A DNA stretch of 15,422 bases. Origin: DAOUMU01 sp034409055. GTDB lineage: Bacteria; Chloroflexota; Anaerolineae; 4572-78; J111. This document shows, one piece after another, positions 1 through 6,071 of the stretch; position 1 is the first letter of the stretch, and each line of letters opens with the position of its first letter. The position numbers and the translations under genes were made by a program. The notes beneath the pieces were generated by a model, which was given only the letters and a program-made list of their open reading frames with translations, was not told the origin of the DNA and did not search any database. The DNA lies in the NCBI GenBank assembly GCA_034409055.1, contig DAOUMU010000219.1, forward strand, positions 1-15,422, written 5' to 3'.

Positions 1-99
1 CGCCACGAAGAAACCGATAAACGGGGCACTCAAACCAAACGTCTCAGAGCCGGCTGGGATAACAAATATTTGCTCGAAATCCTGACTAGTTTGACATAA
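1..99 (+). CDS. Possible C-terminal end of a gene cut by the window edge (doubtful)
   Basis: Frame 1 is open from the first base to a TAA at 97-99 (33 codons). It gives a polar, Arg/Lys-rich stretch followed by a tail ending in GWDNKYLLEILTSLT. I do not recognise it. A second plus frame is open to a stop at 85-87. A minus frame over the same DNA is also open and gives a hydrophobic, protein-like peptide, so the strand itself is uncertain. Calling the end of a plus-strand gene is only the simplest reading. Confidence 0.22.
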   Translation, partial: RHEETDKRGTQTKRLRAGWDNKYLLEILTSLT

Positions 100-127
100 C
101 AACTACGATTGCCCTGCCTCCGTGTTC

Positions 128-207
128 AGGTTGCAGGGTAGCAAGGTTACAGAGTTGCAGGGTAGCAAGGTTACAGGGTAGCAGGATAGCAAGATAACAG
201 GGTGGCA
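128..207. repeat. Tandem array of ten degenerate octamers (RGGTWRCA)
   Basis: Ten consecutive 8-base units fit the consensus RGGTWRCA with few changes, for example AGGTTGCA, GGGTAGCA, AGGTTACA, GAGTTGCA and GGATAGCA. Two units, GGGTAGCA and AGGTTACA, recur exactly. The array lies between the doubtful gene edge and the 3' end of the transcarbamylase operon. The same motif occurs in the opposite orientation at 441-496. On the minus strand the array reads as a spurious Leu/Ala/Thr/Cys-rich peptide. Confidence 0.85.
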
Positions 208-440
208 GTGGGGCTTTCCGGTTCTCATTCACTACCCGACACGGGAAGAGAAACCAGGTTTTTTGTCGTCTAAACCAAGCTAATCGTTGCTTTTTGAGCA
301 TTCTAGAGCACCAAAAATGCCTTAGCAAGCGAAAAACCTGGATTCTGATTTCCAATGTTGGGTAATCAATGGGGCTTGGATTTGGCAATCCAAGCCGAGC
401 AGAATGGGTATATTATTTTCTTCTAAAGCCCTTTGCTCTT
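208..440. other. Gene-free stretch with inverted repeats
   Basis: No convincing gene is seen here. CCAGGTTTTT (254-263) is matched by AAAAACCTGG (332-341), a 10-base inverted repeat with a wide gap. GGCTTGGATT (373-382) and AATCCAAGCC (387-396) form a perfect 10-base hairpin with loop TGGC, about 100 bases past the stop of the YgeW-like gene. No T-run follows the hairpin on the minus strand, so a Rho-independent terminator is not supported. Confidence 0.5.
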
Positions 441-496
441 TTGTATCTTGCTACTTGCTACCTTGCTACTTGCTACCTTGCTACTCTGCTACTTTG
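441..496. repeat. Second octamer array, inverted relative to 128-207
   Basis: The units TTGTATCT, TGCTACT, TGCTACCT, TGCTACT, TGCTACCT, TGCTACTC and TGCTACTT follow one another. Their reverse complement, AGGTAGCA, is the same motif as the array at 128-207. Two units have shrunk to seven bases. The array ends directly at the stop codon (497-499) of the YgeW-like gene. Confidence 0.82.
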
Positions 497-1474
497 TTAA
501 CGCATCGTTAGAGCCATCACCGCTTTTTGGGCGTGTAGGCGATTTTCAGCCTCGTCAAAGACGACAGAATGGGGACCGTCGATGACGCCATCGGTCACTT
601 CGATGTTCCGGTCGGCCGGTAAAGGATGCATGTAAATGGCATCTTCGTTGGCCATGGCCATCCGGCGCTCGTCGGTGATCCAGCCCTGATACTTTTCGGC
701 GATTTTGGCGCTCTCGGCATCGTCGGTCGTGGTCAGCATGGCCCCCCAGCTCTTGGCGTAAACGACGTCGGAGCCTTTAATGCCCGCTTCGAAATCATCC
801 ATCATTTCAAAATGTCCCTTGTGCTGGCGGGCATCCTCTTTGGCCTGCTCGACAATATCGGGCATCAATTTGAACTCGGGCGGATGAACCAGGCGCACGT
901 TCATGCCATAGCGAGTCATCAACAGAATCAGGCTCTGGGGCACGCTGAGGGGCTTTTGGTAGCTGGCCGCGTAGGCCCAACTGACGGTGATGGTCTGGCC
1001 ACGTGGCTCCCCCTTCTTTTCGATGATGGTCATCAAATCAGCCAGGATCTGGTGGGGGTGGTAGATTTCACACTGCATGTTCAGCACCGGCACCCGGCTG
1101 GCCTCAGCCACCCAACGCAGGTACTGGTTGCCGATGCCCCAATCCACGTGGCGGATGGCAATGCCATCGTTGTAGCGCCCCAAAATCTCGCCGATTTCTT
1201 TGGCCGTATCACCGTGGGCGATTTGGGTTACCCGACTTTCGAGGAACTGGGCGTGCCCCCCTAACTGGGCCATGCCGGCCTCAAAGGAAGCCCGGGTGCG
1301 GGTGCTGGAAAAGAAGAAAAGCATGGCCAGGACCTTGTCACGCAGGTAGGCGTGCGGCTGGCCCAGGGCTCTCTTCCGTTTCAGATCGAAAGCAACGTCG
1401 ATTAAGGTGTCGATCTCTTCTTTGGTCCATTCCTGGGTCGTGATCATGTCACGTCCGCGTAGATCTGTTTGCAT
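497..1474 (-). CDS. ygeW: YgeW-family knotted transcarbamylase
   Basis: This 325-residue protein is a transcarbamylase of the branch that includes E. coli YgeW and N-acetylornithine transcarbamylase. The carbamoyl-phosphate site is STRTR (57-61) with HPHQ (139-142) in place of the usual HPxQ. QIAHGDT (84-90), the proline-rich SWAYAASYQKPLSVPQS stretch (165-181), typical of the knotted branch, VVYAKSW (237-243) and HPLPADR (283-289) closely match YgeW as I remember it. It is shorter than YgeW (about 396 residues). YgeW genes sit in purine and ureide breakdown clusters, and their substrate is not firmly established. The start follows AAGGAGG with a 5-base spacer. It lies 28 bases after the PyrB-like gene, so the two are probably cotranscribed. 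N-acetylornithine transcarbamylase is the main alternative. The family is secure; the substrate is not. Confidence 0.85.
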   Translation of the reverse strand: MQTDLRGRDMITTQEWTKEEIDTLIDVAFDLKRKRALGQPHAYLRDKVLAMLFFFSSTRTRASFEAGMAQLGGHAQFLESRVTQIAHGDTAKEIGEILGRYNDGIAIRHVDWGIGNQYLRWVAEASRVPVLNMQCEIYHPHQILADLMTIIEKKGEPRGQTITVSWAYAASYQKPLSVPQSLILLMTRYGMNVRLVHPPEFKLMPDIVEQAKEDARQHKGHFEMMDDFEAGIKGSDVVYAKSWGAMLTTTDDAESAKIAEKYQGWITDERRMAMANEDAIYMHPLPADRNIEVTDGVIDGPHSVVFDEAENRLHAQKAVMALTMR

Positions 1475-1502
1475 AGTAGCCTCCTTACTTATCTAACATC
1501 GC

Positions 1503-2456
1503 CTATTCGACTGCGCCCAGCACCAGGGCCAGCAGGGCCATCCGCATGACCACGCCATTAAAGGCTTCGACCCAGTAGCGTTGGTGCCGGGTTTGATCCA
1601 CGTCGGTGGGCAGTTCATCCTGGCGGGGCAGGGAGTGCAAGATAATGGCACTGCTTTTAGCCTTATCGCGGAGCAGGTCGCGGGTGATTTTGTAGGCGGC
1701 GGGAGTTAAGCCTTTGTCTTCCTTAACTTCCTCGCGGGCCTTGGTGTAGTCAGGCTGGACCACCGGTTCCATGTAGATAACGTCGACTTTGTCGATGACT
1801 TCTTCGGCGGTTTCGGCCACGATGTACCTGGTGCCCAACTCTTTCAGTTCTGCCTCGAATTCGGGCAGCAAAGACATTTCCGGTGGGGAAACGACATAGG
1901 CTTCGGCGTCGAATTGGGACAGGGCATACAGGATGGAGTGCATAGTGCGCATGCGCATATCGCCCACCAGCAGGTACTTGAGGCCATCCAGGCGCCCCAA
2001 TTCGCCGTTAATGGTGTAGAGGTCGGTCAAAACCTGGGTCGGGTGTTCGCCCCAGCCATCACCGCAGTTGATGATCGGCACAGAGGACCATTTGGCGGCC
2101 TCGTGCGGGGCACCCTGTTGGAAATGCCGGATGGCGATGACGTCGCCGTAGTATTCCAGCATGTGGAACGTGTCTTTGATCGATTCCTGGTAAAAGTCGC
2201 CGGCCCGGGTCATTTTGGCATCGGAAAAGCCAAGAACGTGCCCCCCCAGGCGATGCATGGCCGCTTCGGTGGCCAGACGAGTCCGCGTACTGGGCTGATA
2301 GAAAGCGGTCAGTAGGGTTTTGTGTTTCAATAAATCCGTGTTCTGTCGATTGTAAGCGTGAGGCTTTAATCGATCGGCCACCTCAAACACTCGAAAGAAC
2401 TCGTGGCGCTCAAAATCTTTGAGCGAAAGAATGTCTCTACCGGCAAAGCTTCGCAT
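1503..2456 (-). CDS. PyrB-like transcarbamylase with an altered amino-acid site
   Basis: This 317-residue protein has the aspartate/ornithine transcarbamylase fold. The carbamoyl-phosphate motifs are intact: FYQPSTRTR (52-60) and GDGWGEHPTQ (132-141). The C-terminal part (residues 274-314) is clearly PyrB-like. Two features are odd. Where PyrB has YMTRVQKER, holding the aspartate-binding Arg229 and Gln231 of E. coli, this protein has YMEPVVQPDY (228-237), which lacks the Arg and is followed by an insertion. The usual HPLPR is HSLPR (274-278). The 80s-loop region (about 79-95) also differs, with no clear counterpart of the SxxxKGE motif. I chose ATG 2456 because AGGAGG at 2464-2469 lies seven bases upstream; an in-frame start at 2573 would run through a repeat array. 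No pyrI, pyrC or other pyrimidine gene is nearby. An ordinary aspartate transcarbamylase is possible but less likely. Confidence 0.82.
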   Translation of the reverse strand: MRSFAGRDILSLKDFERHEFFRVFEVADRLKPHAYNRQNTDLLKHKTLLTAFYQPSTRTRLATEAAMHRLGGHVLGFSDAKMTRAGDFYQESIKDTFHMLEYYGDVIAIRHFQQGAPHEAAKWSSVPIINCGDGWGEHPTQVLTDLYTINGELGRLDGLKYLLVGDMRMRTMHSILYALSQFDAEAYVVSPPEMSLLPEFEAELKELGTRYIVAETAEEVIDKVDVIYMEPVVQPDYTKAREEVKEDKGLTPAAYKITRDLLRDKAKSSAIILHSLPRQDELPTDVDQTRHQRYWVEAFNGVVMRMALLALVLGAVE

Positions 2457-2463
2457 TGGTATA

Positions 2464-2469
2464 CCTCCT
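2464..2469 (-). promoter_or_regulatory. Ribosome-binding site that sets the start of the PyrB-like gene
   Basis: The minus strand reads AGGAGG, a perfect Shine-Dalgarno core, seven bases before ATG 2456. The upstream in-frame ATG at 2573 has no comparable site and lies inside heptamer repeats. Confidence 0.8.
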
Positions 2470-2512
2470 GAATAATAGTTTGAAAGTTCTAGGGTTAATA
2501 TTTGCTCTACGT

Positions 2513-2580
2513 GCGATTGCGCATTGCGCCTTGCGTCAATTTTAGGCAACACGCAACACGCAACACGTTTCACGTTTCAC
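2513..2580. repeat. Heptamer repeat arrays between the GntR and PyrB-like genes
   Basis: Two adjoining arrays are visible. One reads GCGATT, GCGCATT, GCGCCTT, GCGTCAA (2513-2539). The other has three exact GCAACAC units followed by two exact GTTTCAC units (2546-2580). The block fills most of the leader of the PyrB-like gene and ends ten bases before the regulator's stop codon. Confidence 0.8.
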
Positions 2581-2590
2581 GACTTGCTTT

Positions 2591-3322
2591 TCATGCTGCG
2601 CCCCTCCGAATGAGCCGCAGCCGCAGCAGATCATCTCGAAAATAAGAGTAAGCCTTGATGATAGGCTGGTTATCCTGATTGTAGCCGACCTCTTCAAAAG
2701 AGAGTAGGGCGGTTTTGTGTTGTGGCAGATTCAAGGTATTAATTAACCAGGGGGGAGCGATAAGTGGCACAATCTCGCTCAAATAATAGACCAGGTGCTG
2801 CTGGCAGAATTTTGATAGAAACCGGTATATCGGCTGGTGAAAATCGTCATTGGTATAAGTCAGCTCGATGATTTTGACCGGAATATGATTGACGCTTAGA
2901 ATAACCGGCTGGCCATCGGCCAGGAATAATTTTTGCACCACCAGCAACTTGTCGTTCAGGTTAAGGGTCAGGTCTGTGGCAATTTGAGCCATGGCCGGTT
3001 GTTCTGCCACGCTGATGATGCGGGTCGAAGGGGTGTAGCCGTGTGCTTCCAGCACGGCTTCGTAGCACCAGATTTCCTCCAGCCGGCTTTTGATTTGTAA
3101 ACCGGCCTCGTTGATAAAGGTGCCCGCGCCCTGTTTGCGATAAATGACCCCCTCCAACTCCAGCCGGCTGAGTGCGTCGCGAATGGTGGTGCGACTGACG
3201 CCTAACTCATTGGCCAGGTCCGTTTCGGAGGGAATCCGTCCATCTTCAAACTCGTGGTTCATGATCCGCTGTTTGATGTGGGACTTGGCCTGTTCGGTTA
3301 GAGAGGGGCTACGTTTGAGCAT
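2591..3322 (-). CDS. GntR-family transcription regulator, HutC/UTRA subfamily
   Basis: This 243-residue protein has an N-terminal winged helix-turn-helix. It includes IPSETDLANELGVSRTTIRD (30-49), then the wing with LELEGVIYRKQGAGTF (54-69). A UTRA effector-binding domain follows (about 85-240), with KLFLADGQPV (131-140). HutC-type members sense small metabolites such as histidine-pathway or amino-sugar compounds. The effector here is unknown. It lies upstream of the two transcarbamylase genes on the same strand and probably controls them and itself. I chose ATG 3322 over a TTG at 3367 because a good -10 box (3368-3373) abuts that TTG, which would then fall before the transcript start. The ribosome site before 3322 is weak. 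Confidence 0.88.
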   Translation of the reverse strand: MLKRSPSLTEQAKSHIKQRIMNHEFEDGRIPSETDLANELGVSRTTIRDALSRLELEGVIYRKQGAGTFINEAGLQIKSRLEEIWCYEAVLEAHGYTPSTRIISVAEQPAMAQIATDLTLNLNDKLLVVQKLFLADGQPVILSVNHIPVKIIELTYTNDDFHQPIYRFLSKFCQQHLVYYLSEIVPLIAPPWLINTLNLPQHKTALLSFEEVGYNQDNQPIIKAYSYFRDDLLRLRLIRRGAA

Positions 3323-3339
3323 TTTAGCCCGGCAAAAAT

Positions 3340-3354
3340 TTGTATGGTTGTATG
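3340..3354 (-). promoter_or_regulatory. Candidate GntR operator in the regulator's leader
   Basis: On the plus strand two exact TTGTATG units lie at 3340-3346 and 3348-3354, just downstream of the predicted -10 box. Known HutC operators contain TTGTATGTACAA-like cores, so these could be half-sites for autoregulation. The two units are direct rather than inverted, which weakens the case. Confidence 0.35.
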
Positions 3355-3367
3355 ACGAATTTACCAA

Positions 3368-3396
3368 ATCTTACTGCTAACTTTGATTTTTGTCAA
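3368..3396 (-). promoter_or_regulatory. Promoter of the GntR-transcarbamylase operon
   Basis: The minus strand has a perfect -35 box TTGACA (3391-3396), a 17-base spacer and TAAGAT (3368-3373) as -10 box (4 of 6 to consensus). Transcription would start near 3361, giving a leader of about 40 bases to ATG 3322. The -35 box lies within the 6-base inverted repeat TTGATT/AATCAA (3383-3388 and 3395-3400), a possible operator. Confidence 0.6.
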
Positions 3397-3442
3397 TCAA
3401 CAGCTTTCGATTTGAGAGGAGGCGTTCCAGGCTTCTAAGTAG

Positions 3443-3640
3443 ATGGCATCCCTATGCCACCGCTGAGGCATCAGGGCTGTTCAGTTCTAAAGATTCTACG
3501 CGTGTCATTGCGAGGAAGCGAAGTGGACGAAGCAATCTCCTGCCTGCAACGTGGGGATTGCTTCGCCGTCCGGGACGGCTCGCAATGACATAACCGTAGC
3601 ACTGAACAGCCCTGGCTGAGGCATAGGGACGCCTCAGCTA
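3443..3640. repeat. Nested palindromic repeat elements upstream of the glycosyltransferase
   Basis: An inner palindrome starts with TGTCATTGCGAG (3503-3514) and ends with its exact reverse complement (3579-3590). A second arm pair is GAAGCAATC (3529-3537) and GATTGCTTC (3556-3564). Outside it lies a perfect 13-base inverted repeat, AGGGCTGTTCAGT (3473-3485) and 3601-3613. Outermost are related small hairpins, TGGCA/TGCCA (3444-3459) and GCTGAGGC/GCCTCAGC (3615-3622 and 3631-3638). This looks like one mobile palindrome inserted into another. The inner type is widespread in bacterial intergenic DNA and gives spurious peptides when translated. Confidence 0.8.
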
Positions 3641-3683
3641 CCCCTGGGGCAGATTTATTTGAGGCATAAGGAATTAAGGGGAC

Positions 3684-5840
3684 ATGAATAAGCATAAGTC
3701 AACTCTTGCCAGGCGTTGGGCGATACCGGTTAGCCTTTTTGTGCTGGCCCTGATGGTGCGGATACCGACCTTGGGCCAGTTTATCACCTTCGACGAGTCG
3801 CGTTGGATTAATCGTTCGCGCTGGTTTGTCAGTGGCCTCTTCTTTGCCCATCAGGAATGTCCCCCGGTCCAGTGGGGACGGGAGTTTGCTACTCAGGGGC
3901 TGGGCTGTACCTTACAGATTGGCTATCCGGGGGTGACCACCATGTGGGCCGGTAGCCTGGGATTGCTGCTTCATTATTGGCAAACAACTTCTCTAACTGG
4001 CGTTGATTGGCACACCTTTCTGCAGACACTGCCCATATACGCTTTAGACCCGGCCATCATTGCCCCGACCCGGCTGCCCCTGGTCATCGTTGGGGCCTTG
4101 TTTGTGCCCTTTTTCTATGGACTATTGCGAAGATTGTTTACCAAACCGGTGGCCATCATAGCGGCCTTACTGGTGGCCTGGCATCCCTTTCACATTGCCC
4201 TGTCGCGGGTGCTGCATCACGATGCTTTGGTGGCCACTTTCATGGTACTCTCCTTGTTGGCCCTGGCCGGTTACTGGCTGCGAGGCTGGCGGTGGTATTG
4301 GTTGATTGGCTCGGCCGTACTGGGTGGTTTGGCCTTGCTGAGTAAGCAGACCAGTTGGTTTATGCCTCCCTATGTGGCCGTCCTGGCCGGCTGGACCTTG
4401 TATTATCGCTGGCAACAGCGGCCGCACGGCACGGCAAACATTTTTGCCTGGCCAACGTTGTGGCGATTGGGAGCCGAGGGGGTCTTATGGGGGGTGATCG
4501 CCGGGTTGACTTTTGCCGCTTTTTTCCCGGCGATGTGGATCATGCCTGGGGAAGTCATTCGGGTTATCTTTGGGGCCAGCACCGCCCTGGCCCAGGAAGG
4601 GCACACCCATTATTTTTGGGGAGAGGTATCAACGGACCCCGGCCCGTTCTTTTGCCTCGTGGGCTGGTTACTGCGGGCCACACCCCTGGAAATTTTAGGG
4701 CTACTGAGTGTCCTGATAGCGGCAGGATGGTCCCTGGCCCGGCAGCGACTTTTATCTTTGAGACTCTTAAAGCAACAGGCGATTGCCCACCCGGTTGAGG
4801 TGGCCTTGCTCCTTTTTGTGGCCTTGTTTTGGCTGTTTGTGGCCGTTTCAAACAAAAAGATGGTGCGCTATTTTTTGCCCGCTTTTCCGGTAATTGACGT
4901 GTTTGTGGCCTTGGGGTTGCTCTGGTGGCTGGACAGACGTTGGTTTAATCCTGGCCCTGTTCGCTACCGGGGGGTGTTGCTGTTGAGCAGTATCATTCTG
5001 CTGGTGCAGGGCTGGCTGGTGGTCAGCCATTATCCCTATTATCTCACCTACCATAATCCCCTGTTTGGCGGTGTGCCCGGGGCAGCCCGGTTGATGACCA
5101 TCCTCGGTTGGGGTGAGGGGCTAAACGAGGCCGCAGCCTACCTGAATGAACAACCGGAGGCCGAGTCTTTGCAGGTAGTCACCGAACGGTTTTGCAGTAT
5201 GCTTCAGCCCTTTTTTGTGGGCAAAGTATCCTGTTTGAATAGTAGCCTGGGCGGTATTATGCGGGCCGATTACATGGTTTATTACTACAACCTGGTCCAG
5301 CGCCAGTTGGCCTGGCCGGAGCAATGGCATTATTTTGCCCGGCACCATGCCCCGGTGCACCGCGTGACGTTGCACGGGCTGGATTACGTCTTGATTTATC
5401 GTAATCCCATCCAACATCAGGTTGACCGGAAGGCCAACCATCTGGCCGGTGTGCTGACAGCCTTTGGCTATAATCTGTCGGACGGCCAACTGACCCTGTT
5501 TTGGCAAAATCTAAGGCCAGGCCAACGGCAGCTCCTGGTGGGCCTGGCTCCCACCTCCGGCGTTTACCCGGTGGGAGCACCGGCCGTCAGCGGGGAGCGG
5601 CAGTGGGTCGCTTGTTCGCCAGCCCCTGCCTTTGCCTCTGAAATGGATACGCCCAAGGCCATTATTGAAAGTCTCTGTCCCCTGGCCAGCATTGATCTCC
5701 CGGCCGGCCTGTACGACTTGCAACTGGCCCTGGGCGACGATTCCGCGATTACCCCAATTGAGTCCTCCCTCCTGGCAGTCGTGTTAATCGATGCAGAGGG
5801 CCATTTTGAACACGTCCAGTTACGTGTTTTCCAAGACTGA
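3684..5840 (+). CDS. PMT/ArnT-type membrane glycosyltransferase (GT-C fold)
   Basis: This 718-residue protein has roughly 11-12 hydrophobic segments up to about residue 455, then a soluble C-terminal part of about 260 residues. After the first membrane helix comes FITFDESRW, whose Asp37-Glu38 pair matches the acidic catalytic motif of GT-C enzymes in the first outer loop. HPFHIALSRVLHHDALVATF resembles the PMT core. Such enzymes use polyprenyl-phosphate sugars to glycosylate proteins or lipids outside the membrane. Donor and acceptor are unknown here. The C-terminal domain is not one I recognise. ATG 3684 follows AAGGGG closely. It is the only plus-strand gene, is bounded by palindromic repeats on both sides, and has no obvious link to the flanking catabolic genes. 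Confidence 0.85.
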   Translation: MNKHKSTLARRWAIPVSLFVLALMVRIPTLGQFITFDESRWINRSRWFVSGLFFAHQECPPVQWGREFATQGLGCTLQIGYPGVTTMWAGSLGLLLHYWQTTSLTGVDWHTFLQTLPIYALDPAIIAPTRLPLVIVGALFVPFFYGLLRRLFTKPVAIIAALLVAWHPFHIALSRVLHHDALVATFMVLSLLALAGYWLRGWRWYWLIGSAVLGGLALLSKQTSWFMPPYVAVLAGWTLYYRWQQRPHGTANIFAWPTLWRLGAEGVLWGVIAGLTFAAFFPAMWIMPGEVIRVIFGASTALAQEGHTHYFWGEVSTDPGPFFCLVGWLLRATPLEILGLLSVLIAAGWSLARQRLLSLRLLKQQAIAHPVEVALLLFVALFWLFVAVSNKKMVRYFLPAFPVIDVFVALGLLWWLDRRWFNPGPVRYRGVLLLSSIILLVQGWLVVSHYPYYLTYHNPLFGGVPGAARLMTILGWGEGLNEAAAYLNEQPEAESLQVVTERFCSMLQPFFVGKVSCLNSSLGGIMRADYMVYYYNLVQRQLAWPEQWHYFARHHAPVHRVTLHGLDYVLIYRNPIQHQVDRKANHLAGVLTAFGYNLSDGQLTLFWQNLRPGQRQLLVGLAPTSGVYPVGAPAVSGERQWVACSPAPAFASEMDTPKAIIESLCPLASIDLPAGLYDLQLALGDDSAITPIESSLLAVVLIDAEGHFEHVQLRVFQD

Positions 5841-5852
5841 GCTTGGAAAACA
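5825..5852 (+). terminator. Hairpin spanning the glycosyltransferase stop codon
   Basis: TGTTTTCCAAG (5825-5835) and CTTGGAAAACA (5842-5852) form a perfect 11-base stem with loop ACTGAG, which contains the first two bases of the stop codon TGA (5838-5840) and one before it. No T-run follows, so it may end or stabilise the transcript rather than act as a classic terminator. Confidence 0.4.
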
Positions 5853-5867
5853 GTACCTTCGGCAATT

Positions 5868-6053
5868 ATCGACAAAAAATTGTCGTAACTGCCTACCCTC
5901 ATGTCATTCCGAGGAGCGCAGCGACGAGGAATCTCCGAAACTTTGGCCCAAAAGAGGTCTACTACCCTGTGCCCCTTGGGTATTTACCAGAACCTTGGGG
6001 ATTCTTCACTCGCTGCGCTCGTTCAGAATGACATGGTAGTTACAAATTGTCGA
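5868..6053. repeat. Palindromic repeat element between converging genes
   Basis: ATGTCATT (5901-5908) pairs with AATGACAT (6027-6034). Further in, GAGCGCAGCGA pairs with TCGCTGCGCTC, and GAATCTCC approximates the complement of GGGGATTC. Outside, imperfect arms continue (ATCGACAA and GTAACT with their complements), so the whole unit is about 185 bases. It belongs to the same TGTCATT-ended family as the elements near 3503 and 15065. It fills the gap between the plus-strand glycosyltransferase and the end of the long minus-strand operon. No gene is seen in it. Confidence 0.75.
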
Positions 6054-6071
6054 TGTTTGGCCCTTAAACGC

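Noticed and set aside
86..388. Minus-strand open frame of 100 residues
   Set aside because: Its second half is the translated octamer array (Leu-Ala-Thr-Leu-type repeats), there is no clear ribosome site, and it resembles no protein I know.
373..396. Rho-independent terminator for the transcarbamylase operon
   Set aside because: The hairpin is perfect but no T-run follows on the minus strand, and it lies about 100 bases past the stop codon.
626..1264. Plus-strand open frame of 212 residues
   Set aside because: It is antisense to the YgeW-like gene, whose motifs and ribosome site are clear; the antisense product has no recognisable domain.
2457..2573. N-terminal extension of the PyrB-like protein from ATG 2573
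   Set aside because: The extension is encoded by heptamer repeats and lacks a ribosome site, while ATG 2456 has a perfect one and matches the usual PyrB N-terminus.
3390..3695. Small open frames on both strands before the glycosyltransferase
   Set aside because: They translate the palindromic repeats (CHCEPSRTAKQS-type peptides), a well-known false gene prediction.
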